DNA from: Streptomyces gobiensis
Lineage (GTDB): Bacteria; Actinomycetota; Actinomycetes; Streptomycetales; Streptomycetaceae
Assembly: GCF_021216675.1 (NCBI RefSeq)
Contig: NZ_CP086120.1
Location: 186,001-250,000 of the forward strand
Reading direction: 5' to 3'
DNA length: 64,000 nt
Positions 57,838 through 64,000 of the stretch are shown piece by piece; position 1 is the stretch's first letter, and each line of letters begins with the position of its first letter. A program made the position numbers and the translations under genes. Below the pieces are notes generated by a model. It was not told where the DNA came from, ran no database searches, and worked only from the letters and a program-made list of their open reading frames with translations.

Positions 57838-58584
57838 ATGAACGAGAGCCAGACGGCGGACGGAGCGCAGGACGCGGACCGGCTGGCGCCGGTGCTGCGC
57901 CCCGTACGGGCGGGCGGGGGCTTTGAGGAGGCACTGGAGCAGATACTCCAGATCGTCCGCCTCGGGCTGGTGCGGGCCGGCGAACGGCTGCCCGCCGAGC
58001 GGGAGCTGGCCGAGCGGCTGGGGATCAGCCGGGTCACCCTGCGGGAGGTACTCAAGGTGCTCTCCGACCAGGGCCTGGTGGAGAGCAGGCGCGGACGGTA
58101 CGGCGGCACGTTCGTTCGGCGACCGGAACCGCGCTCCCACGCGCCGGAGGAGCTGCGGCGCCGGGTGGCGGCCGTGGATGTCGACGACACCCTGCGCTTC
58201 CGCGAGGTGCTCGAGGTCGGCGCCGCCGGGCTGTGCGCCGCTCAGGGCCTCACGGAGGAGCAGGCGGACCGGTTGCGCGCCGCGCTGGCGGCGACCGGGG
58301 ACGCCGCACTGCCGGACTACCGCCGCCAGGACACCCTCTTCCATCTCGCCCTGGCCGAGCTGGCCGGCTCGCCGTCGCTCACCGCGCAGTACGCGGCCGT
58401 ACGGGCGACGGTCAACGATCTGCTGGACTGCATCCCGCTGCTGGTGCGCAATCTGGAGCACGCGCAGCAGCAGCACACCGCGCTGGTGGAGGCGGTACTG
58501 GAGGGCGACGCGGAGGGGGCCCGGGAGGTGATGCGTGAGCACTGCGCCGGGACGGCCGCGCTGCTCAGGGGCTTCCTGACGTGA
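57838..58584 (+). CDS. FadR-subfamily GntR regulator (FCD domain)
   Basis: 248 residues with an N-terminal winged helix (LPAERELAERLGISRVTLRE) and a C-terminal FCD domain (~100-240: RFREVLEVGAAGLCA, YRRQDTLFHLALAELAGS, EHAQQQHTALVEAVLEGD) that carries the His/Asp metal-ligand pattern of this fold. It probably senses a pathway intermediate and controls the divergent ligase operon and the downstream permease. ATG 57838 has AAGGG five bases upstream. Confidence 0.9.
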   Translation: MNESQTADGAQDADRLAPVLRPVRAGGGFEEALEQILQIVRLGLVRAGERLPAERELAERLGISRVTLREVLKVLSDQGLVESRRGRYGGTFVRRPEPRSHAPEELRRRVAAVDVDDTLRFREVLEVGAAGLCAAQGLTEEQADRLRAALAATGDAALPDYRRQDTLFHLALAELAGSPSLTAQYAAVRATVNDLLDCIPLLVRNLEHAQQQHTALVEAVLEGDAEGAREVMREHCAGTAALLRGFLT

Positions 58585-58681
58585 ACGCGTAATCATTCTT
58601 TACCGCACAGGGCTTGCGCATCCTCGTATCGCCCCGCAAAGGTATGGGCCCCAACCAATGACCTCAGGGCAGGAGCGGCTC

Positions 58682-60151
58682 ATGGCCGAGGGAACCGATT
58701 CGCCAACCACCGTGACCACCAGAAACTCCCCGTCTCCCGAGGACGCCTACCTCCAGCGCCGCTCGCTGCGGCGTGGCAGCGCCGGCTGGGTGCTGCTGAC
58801 CGGCCTCGGCGTCGCCTATGTCGTCTCCGGGGACTACGCGGGCTGGAACTTCGGCCTCGCCGAGGGCGGCTTCGGCGGGCTGGCCATCGCCACGGTCTTG
58901 ATGGGCCTGATGTACACCTGCCTGGTGTTCTCGCTCGCCGAGCTGTCCTCGATCCTGCCCACCGCGGGCGGCGGCTACGGCTTTGCCCGGCGCGCCCTGG
59001 GCACCTGGGGCGGCTTTCTGACCGGCACCGCCATCCTCATCGAGTACATCCTGGCGCCCGCCGCCATCTCCGTGTTCATCGGCGGATATGTCGAGTCGCT
59101 GGGCCTGTTCGGGCTGGAGTCCGGCTGGCCGGTGTATCTCGCCTGCTTCGCGATCTTCATCGGAGTGCATCTCTGGGGCGTCGGTGAGGCGCTGCGCTTC
59201 AGCTTCGTGGTCACCGGGATAGCCGTCATCGTCCTCATCATCTTCTCCATCGGTGCCCTCACCCATTTCGACGCCGCCTCGCTCACCGACATCAAGGGCG
59301 ACGGCGACGCCTTCGGCGCCAACTCCTGGCTGCCGTACGGGCTGCTGGGGATCTGGGCGGCCTTCCCGTTCGGCATGTGGTTCTTCCTCGGTATCGAGGG
59401 CGTACCGCTGGCCGCCGAGGAGACCAAGGAGCCCGCGAAGACCATGCCGAAGGCGATGGGCCTGGCCATCGGCATCCTGGTGCTGCTGGCGCTGCTCACC
59501 CTGCTGCCCGCCGCCGGAGCCGCCGGGTCCGATGCCATCAAGGACGCCGACAATCCCCTGGTCGCCGCGCTGGAGGCGGCCACCGGCGGAGATCCGACCA
59601 TGCTCAGCAGGATCGTCAACTACGCGGGCCTCGCCGGACTCATCGCCTCCTTCTTCTCCCTCATCTACGCCGGATCCCGGCAGCTGTTCGCCCTCTCCCG
59701 GGCCGGCTATCTGCCCCGCTTCCTCTCCCTGACCAGCGGCCGCAAGGCGCCCTACCTCGGGCTGCTGGTGCCCGGAGCGATCGGCTTCTCGCTCGCCGCG
59801 GCCACCGGGGACGGCGCCCGGATGCTCAATATCGCGGTGTTCGGCGCGGCCATCTCCTATGTGCTGATGTCGCTCTCGCACATCGTGCTGCGCCGCCGCG
59901 AGCCCGGGCTGCACCGCCCCTACCGCACCCCGGGCGGAATGGTCACCTCATCGGTGGCCTTCGTCCTCGCCTGCACTGCGGTCGTCGCCACCTTCCTGGT
60001 GGACCCCAAGGCCGCCGGGATCGCCTTCGTGCTGTACGTCGTGGCCGTCGGCTACTTCACCTGCTTCTCCCGGCACCGGCTGGTCGCCGCCGCTCCGGAG
60101 GAGGAGTTCGCCGCACTGGCGGAGGCCGAAGCCGAGCTGGAACGCGGCTGA
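58682..60151 (+). CDS. APC-family amine/amino-acid permease (ethanolamine permease-like)
   Basis: A 489-residue transporter with about 12 hydrophobic helices. GSAGWVLLTGLGVAYVVSGD and WNFGLAEGGFGGL resemble the Eat ethanolamine permease group of the APC superfamily, and LGIEGVPLAAEETKEPAK is the typical loop after TM6. It should import the amine that the ligase glutamylates. ATG 58682 has GGAG six bases upstream; an ATG at 58658 is possible but less supported. Confidence 0.87.
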   Translation: MAEGTDSPTTVTTRNSPSPEDAYLQRRSLRRGSAGWVLLTGLGVAYVVSGDYAGWNFGLAEGGFGGLAIATVLMGLMYTCLVFSLAELSSILPTAGGGYGFARRALGTWGGFLTGTAILIEYILAPAAISVFIGGYVESLGLFGLESGWPVYLACFAIFIGVHLWGVGEALRFSFVVTGIAVIVLIIFSIGALTHFDAASLTDIKGDGDAFGANSWLPYGLLGIWAAFPFGMWFFLGIEGVPLAAEETKEPAKTMPKAMGLAIGILVLLALLTLLPAAGAAGSDAIKDADNPLVAALEAATGGDPTMLSRIVNYAGLAGLIASFFSLIYAGSRQLFALSRAGYLPRFLSLTSGRKAPYLGLLVPGAIGFSLAAATGDGARMLNIAVFGAAISYVLMSLSHIVLRRREPGLHRPYRTPGGMVTSSVAFVLACTAVVATFLVDPKAAGIAFVLYVVAVGYFTCFSRHRLVAAAPEEEFAALAEAEAELERG

Positions 60152-60152
60152 A

Positions 60153-60182
60153 CATCGCTGGCCATACCATCGCCGGCCATAC
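60153..60182 (+). repeat. 15-bp tandem duplication
   Basis: catcgctggccatac and catcgccggccatac lie side by side in the short gap between the permease and hydrolase genes; one base differs. Confidence 0.8.
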
Positions 60183-60198
60183 CGAACTGGAGGTTTCT

Positions 60199-60894
60199 GT
60201 GTCCATGCCCGCCCCCCTCATCGGCATCAGCACCTATCTGGAGCCCTCGGCCCGGTGGGGGGTGTGGGACCTGCCCGCCGCGCTGCTGCCCGCCGGATAC
60301 CACCGGCTCACCCAGCGCGCGGGCGGCCTGGCGGCGCTGCTGCCGCCGGACGACGCACCCGGGGCAGCCGGGGCGGCGGTGGCCCGGCTGGACGGGCTGG
60401 TGATCGCGGGCGGACCGGATGTCGAACCGGTCCGCTATGGCGCCGTGCCCGAGCCGAGGACGGGACCGCCCGCCCGGGAGCGGGACGCCTGGGAACTGGC
60501 CCTGATCGAGTCGGCGCTGGCCGCCGGGCTGCCCCTGCTGGGCGTGTGCCGGGGCATGCAGCTGCTGAACGTCGCCCTCGGCGGCACCCTTGTGCAGCAC
60601 CTCGACGGTCACTCCGGCCCGCCCGGCGTCTTCGACACCCACACCGTCAAGCCGGTGCCGGGGACGCTGCTGGACGGTGTGCTGGCTGAGCCGGTGACCG
60701 TGCGGACCTATCACCACCAGTCGGTTGACCGGCTCGGCCGGGGCCTGACCGCGAGCGCGTACGCGGCGGACGGCACGGTGGAGGCGGTCGAACTCCCGGG
60801 CGCGGACGGCTTTGTCCTGGGGGTCCAGTGGCACCCGGAAGCCGATGACGACGTACGCGTCATGCGCGCGCTGACCGCCGCGGCGCGCGGGTGA
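60199..60894 (+). CDS. Class I glutamine-amidotransferase-like gamma-glutamyl hydrolase (PuuD-like)
   Basis: A 231-residue peptidase C26 protein. The nucleophile is Cys in LLGVCRGMQLLNVALGG; the His and Glu of the triad are in QWHPEA. It would release glutamate from the oxidised gamma-glutamyl compound, the last step of the route that starts with the GlnA4-like ligase. GTG 60199 has GGAGG five bases upstream. It lies 47 bases after the permease on the same strand. Confidence 0.9.
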   Translation: MSMPAPLIGISTYLEPSARWGVWDLPAALLPAGYHRLTQRAGGLAALLPPDDAPGAAGAAVARLDGLVIAGGPDVEPVRYGAVPEPRTGPPARERDAWELALIESALAAGLPLLGVCRGMQLLNVALGGTLVQHLDGHSGPPGVFDTHTVKPVPGTLLDGVLAEPVTVRTYHHQSVDRLGRGLTASAYAADGTVEAVELPGADGFVLGVQWHPEADDDVRVMRALTAAARG

Positions 60895-60943
60895 GCGAGA
60901 GCGGTTCCCGCACCGACCGGGGGCGGGACGGTTCGGGTGCTGT

Positions 60944-61672
60944 TCAGGGGAGCGCTGCCCGCAGTGCCGTGCTGAGCACGGCCGGGGCTGTGGCCAGCGA
61001 TGGCCCGTACCAGGTGAGATGGCGGCCGCTGAGCAGCGCGGCGGGCAGCCCCGGGAAAGCGTCCGGGCCGTCGTCAGCGGTGAAGACATACGGCTCATCG
61101 GGGAGGACGACCAGCTCGGCGCCGCGCCCGTTCAACTCCTCGACGGGGATGCGCGGATACCGGTCCGGATGGTCCGCGTACACATTGCGCACGCCCAGCC
61201 GGGCGAGCAGATCACCCGCGAAGGTGTCCCGGCCCAGCACCATCCAGGGCCTGCGCCAGACCGGCACGACCGCGGTCACCGCGAACTCGCCCTGGAGGCC
61301 CTGCCAGGCCGCCTCGGCCGCGTCCAGCCAGGGTGGCCGGGTGAGTCCGCAGCCGCTGACCAGCACCCGCTCCAGCTCGGTAAAGGCCTGTGGCAGGGTT
61401 CGGACCTCGGTCACCAGCACCTCAAGGCCGGCGGCACGCAGTGCGGCGAGATCCGGTTCGCGGTTCTCCTCCTCATTGGCGATGACGAGGTCCGGCGCCA
61501 GCTCGATGATCCGGTCGGTGTCCGGGTTCTTGGTACCCCGGACACGGGCCACCTCAAGATCCGCCGGGTGGGCGCACCAGTCGGTGGCGCCGGCCAGCAG
61601 CCCGGGGGCGGTAGCGGCGACAGCCTCGGTGAGCGAGGGCACCAGGGAGACAACGCGCCGTACCGCGGTCAC
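60944..61672 (-). CDS. Helical-backbone metal receptor (BtuF/FecB-like), no signal peptide
   Basis: 242 residues with the class III substrate-binding fold: RRVVSLVPSLTEAVAA, VIANEEENREPDLAALRAAG and a helical backbone in the middle. It resembles vitamin B12 or siderophore binding proteins, but the N-terminus lacks a signal peptide and lipobox, so it appears cytoplasmic. No permease or ATPase gene is intact nearby. It converges with the hydrolase gene. Confidence 0.8.
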   Translation of the reverse strand: MTAVRRVVSLVPSLTEAVAATAPGLLAGATDWCAHPADLEVARVRGTKNPDTDRIIELAPDLVIANEEENREPDLAALRAAGLEVLVTEVRTLPQAFTELERVLVSGCGLTRPPWLDAAEAAWQGLQGEFAVTAVVPVWRRPWMVLGRDTFAGDLLARLGVRNVYADHPDRYPRIPVEELNGRGAELVVLPDEPYVFTADDGPDAFPGLPAALLSGRHLTWYGPSLATAPAVLSTALRAALP

Positions 61673-61734
61673 GCCGCTGGCTCCGGCGTTGTCTCCGGGC
61701 TTGCCCCGGGGGCCGTCTCCGGGGCTGCCCCGGG

Positions 61735-61867
61735 GTGCAGCTGCGCCTCGCCGGTGACCCGGATGCCGGTCTCCTGGCCGGGGCGTACGGCGACCGGTCC
61801 GGGCCCGGGCCAGGGCGACGCGCTGCTGCTGGCCGCCGGAGAGTCCCCGCCCGGAAACATGGGTCAG
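61735..61867 (-). pseudogene. Remnant of an ABC transporter ATPase
   Basis: Directly after the BCCT stop, the minus strand encodes LTHVSGRGLSGGQQQRVALARAR, shown here as two parts: LTHVSGRG, then the ABC signature LSGGQQQRVALARA (about 61795-61844). Walker B is missing. After a frame change, the same strand reads PVAVRPGQETGIRVTGEAQL, which resembles the start of a C-terminal TOBE domain. This is consistent with internal deletion of an ATPase gene. No Walker A part remains upstream, where the BCCT gene now lies. Confidence 0.6.
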
Positions 61868-63580
61868 CTACTTCTTGCCCAGGTCGGCCTGGGTGTCACC
61901 CGGCCCCTCGGAGAGGGTGCCGCTCTCCAGGCCCTCCTCTATCGCCGCGACCGCCTGGCCGATCAGCCGGTCCTGCTGCTCCTTGCGCCGTGCCGCCAGA
62001 TACATCTGGCGTTCCCGGTGGAAGGACTTGATCGTGGCGATACACATACCGATCATCACAAAGCTGAAGGGCAGCGCGATGATGATCGCCGCCGTTCGCA
62101 ATGTATCCAGGGCAGCGGTTCCGGTGCCGCTGGCCACCAGCAGAGCGATGGCCACGGCACCCTCCGCGGCGGCCCAGAACACCCGGCTCCACACCGGTGG
62201 TTCGGGGTCGCCGCCGGAGGCCAGCATGTCGACCACATAGGAGCCGGAGTCCGAGGAGGTGACAAAGAAGAGCACGATCAGCAGGATCGCCACACCGGCG
62301 ACCAGCGCACCGCCGGGCATGGTGTCGAGCAGCTGGAAGAGCGCGCTGTCCGGATCGGTACCGCCCTCCCTGAGCCCGCCGGCTCCGAACATCTCGCGGT
62401 GCAGCGCCGCACCGCCGAAGACGGAGAACCAGAAGAAGGTCAGCAGGGTCGGCACCAGCAGTACACCGCAGACAAACTCACGGACCGTACGGCCACGGGA
62501 GATACGGGCGATGAAGATGCCGACGAAGGGCGCCCAGGAAATCCACCAGCCCCAGTAGAAGACGGTCCAGCCCTTGACCCACTCAGTGCCCGCGCTGCCC
62601 TGCGAAGCACCGGTGTCAAAGCTCAGCGCGAGGATGTTCTGCAGATACGCGCCGATGTTCTGGACGAAGCCGTTGAGGATGAACAGCGTCGGGCCGGCGA
62701 CAAGAATGAAGAGCACGACCGCGGCGGCCAGCACCATATTGATGTTGGACAGCCACTTGATGCCCTTGCCGATACCGGTAACGACCGAGATGATCGCGAT
62801 CAGGGTGATGCCGATGATGAGGGCGACCTGCAGGCCCTTGCCCGGCCGGTCCACCCAGTCCTGGAAGTTCAGCCCGGCGGAGATCTGCATGACGCCAAGA
62901 CCGAGCGAGGTGGCCACACCGAAGAGGGTGCCGATGATCGCTACGACATCGATGGCATCGCCCCAGCGACCCTTGATCTTGTCACCGAGGAGCGGCTCAA
63001 GGGCCCAGCGGATAGAGACCGGGCGGCCCCTGCGGTGCACGGCGTAGGCGACGGCCAGGCCGACCACGACATAGATGGCCCAGGGATGAACGCCCCAGTG
63101 CAGAAACGTCTGCACCATGGCCGCTTCGCCCTTCGCGGCCTCGCCCCCGCCAGTGCCCGGCCTGGGGGCATCGAAGTGGGACAGCGGCTCGGCGACACCC
63201 CAGAAGACCAGACCGATGCCCATACCCGCGGCGAACAGCATGGCCAGCCAGGAGCCCAGGCCGAACTCGGCCTTCTCCTCGTCCCTGCCCAGCTTGATGT
63301 CGCCGTACCGGCCGATGCCCACCCACAGAGCGAAGATCACAAAGAGCGAGACAATCGCGGTGTAGTACCAGCCGAGGCCGCCGATGATCTGGTTCTGCAC
63401 CGCCCCGACGTGACTCTTCGCCGCGTTCGGGAAGACCGTGGCGTAGAGAACAAAGGCGGCGATGATGATCGCGGAGGGCCAGAAGACGCGCGGTGCGATC
63501 GACGACTTACGCGGAGTCACCTGTTCTCGTTCCGCGTCCGGTTTGTCACTCGGCGAATTCGCCATCTGCTGGGCGGCCAC
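61868..63580 (-). CDS. BCCT-family osmolyte transporter (glycine betaine/choline type)
   Basis: A 570-residue secondary transporter with 12 hydrophobic helices. The family signature is seen in GMGIGLVFWGVAEPLSHF and in LHWGVHPWAIYVVVGLAVAY; the Trp-rich TM8 segment is WVKGWTVFYWGWWISWAPFV. The charged N- and C-terminal tails could carry osmosensing. Start GTG 63580 follows AAGGGATGA; an ATG at 63565 is also in frame. A 12-bp inverted repeat frames its promoter region. Confidence 0.9.
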   Translation of the reverse strand: MAAQQMANSPSDKPDAEREQVTPRKSSIAPRVFWPSAIIIAAFVLYATVFPNAAKSHVGAVQNQIIGGLGWYYTAIVSLFVIFALWVGIGRYGDIKLGRDEEKAEFGLGSWLAMLFAAGMGIGLVFWGVAEPLSHFDAPRPGTGGGEAAKGEAAMVQTFLHWGVHPWAIYVVVGLAVAYAVHRRGRPVSIRWALEPLLGDKIKGRWGDAIDVVAIIGTLFGVATSLGLGVMQISAGLNFQDWVDRPGKGLQVALIIGITLIAIISVVTGIGKGIKWLSNINMVLAAAVVLFILVAGPTLFILNGFVQNIGAYLQNILALSFDTGASQGSAGTEWVKGWTVFYWGWWISWAPFVGIFIARISRGRTVREFVCGVLLVPTLLTFFWFSVFGGAALHREMFGAGGLREGGTDPDSALFQLLDTMPGGALVAGVAILLIVLFFVTSSDSGSYVVDMLASGGDPEPPVWSRVFWAAAEGAVAIALLVASGTGTAALDTLRTAAIIIALPFSFVMIGMCIATIKSFHRERQMYLAARRKEQQDRLIGQAVAAIEEGLESGTLSEGPGDTQADLGKK

Positions 63581-63591
63581 GCACTCATCCC

Positions 63592-63707
63592 TTTTGTTGT
63601 CGGTGTCAGGCGACTGGCGGATCGGGGCATCTTCGCCCCGACTGCCCCCGCCTGCCCCAAAAGTATGAACTCATGCATCACGAATAAGTTACCGCCCGAC
63701 AACAAAA
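63592..63707. promoter_or_regulatory. BCCT/exonuclease divergent promoter region with spaced 12-bp inverted repeat
   Basis: TTTTGTTGTCGG (63592-63603) and CCGACAACAAAA (63696-63707) are perfect reverse complements 92 bases apart in an A+T-richer intergenic segment. A small hairpin CGGGGC/GCCCCG (63623-63640) lies between. This could be a looped operator or a large stem in the BCCT leader. Confidence 0.5.
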
Positions 63708-63758
63708 CGTTACGCGACGCGGGACCTTGGTCCCGGGCGACTGCGGCATCATCGGGTT

Positions 63759-64000
63759 GTGACGACACCACGCCTGATGCTCCTTGACACCGCCTCCCTG
63801 TACTTCCGGGCCTACTTCGGCGTTCCGGAATCGGTGCGGGCCCCCGATGGAACGCCGGTCAACGCGGTACGCGGACTGCTCGACTTCATCGCCCGGCTGA
63901 TCCATGACCACCAGCCCGATGCCCTGGTGGCCTGCATGGACGCCGACTGGCGGCCCGCCTGGCGGGTTGAGCTGATCCCCACGTACAAAGCACACCGGGT
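63759..64000 (+). CDS. 5'-3' exonuclease (3' partial)
   Basis: The first 80 codons of a protein cut off by the window end. [39 protein letters not shown] and the acidic [15 protein letters not shown] match the N-terminal domain of 5'-3' exonucleases related to the N-terminus of DNA polymerase I (FEN superfamily, metal-binding Asp residues). GTG 63759 is the first in-frame start; it lacks a clear ribosome-binding site. The gene is divergent from the BCCT transporter. Confidence 0.85.
   Translation, partial: MTTPRLMLLDTASLYFRAYFGVPESVRAPDGTPVNAVRGLLDFIARLIHDHQPDALVACMDADWRPAWRVELIPTYKAHR

Noticed and set aside
61019..63787. A 922-codon plus-strand frame opposite the BCCT gene
   Set aside because: It crosses the BCCT gene, the ATPase remnant and an intergenic region without any recognisable motif.

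Overview
The window is very G+C-rich, uses GTG starts often, packs genes into short operons and carries actinobacterial families throughout (ArgR-linked arg operon, mycosin-like protease, DUF1844, DUF1918, DUF4142, SCO6745-like). From memory the order metQIN, sigma factor, glpQ, argH, argCJBDR, pheST, rplT-rpmI-infC, glnA4-like matches the SCO1550-SCO1625 segment of Streptomyces coelicolor, so this is chromosomal core DNA of a Streptomyces or close relative. No rRNA, tRNA, intact insertion sequence or CRISPR array was seen.

Layout. 1-9 kb: end of a membrane Ser/Thr kinase, a SpoU-type methyltransferase, then a cobalamin/siroheme block (fused siroheme synthase/SUMT, a BluB-CobT fusion, CobL). 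9-12 kb: the MetNIQ methionine importer behind a leader with a short Cys/Met-containing reading frame. 12-19.5 kb: small membrane proteins, acetyltransferases, a sigma factor, GlpQ, PlsC, a TetR/DHA2 efflux pair and an aldo-keto reductase. 19.5-33.4 kb: arginine biosynthesis, argCJBDR and argGH, separated by an accessory stretch (22.4-28.5 kb). That stretch holds a gene split by ten copies of a 7-bp repeat and, tail to tail with it, a STAND NTPase. 33.4-40.4 kb: a pseudo-phosphatase, a MocR regulator and EamA exporter whose start codons overlap on opposite strands, DUF1918, a GHL10 hydrolase, 3-hydroxyacyl-CoA dehydrogenase and a SpoIIE phosphatase.

40.5-48 kb: pheST, an orphan histidine kinase, a TrmH methyltransferase and rplT-rpmI-infC, the last with an apparent AUC start. 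48-54 kb: DUF1844, SseB-like, a mycosin-like protease with a membrane partner, an amino-acid deaminase/aldolase and DUF4142. 54-61 kb: a gamma-glutamylated-amine pathway (SDR, aldehyde dehydrogenase, GlnA4-like ligase, FadR regulator, APC permease, PuuD-like hydrolase), most likely for ethanolamine or a related amine. 61-64 kb: a metal-receptor protein, a remnant of an ABC ATPase, a BCCT osmolyte carrier and the start of a 5'-3' exonuclease.

The most unusual points are the heptanucleotide repeat that sets the frame of a GT-B-like gene, the Cys/Met leader ORF before metN, ARG boxes laid in the same register over the argC and argG -10 elements, the back-to-back CATG start codons with nearby palindromic half-sites, and a long dispersed extragenic repeat present once in each orientation.
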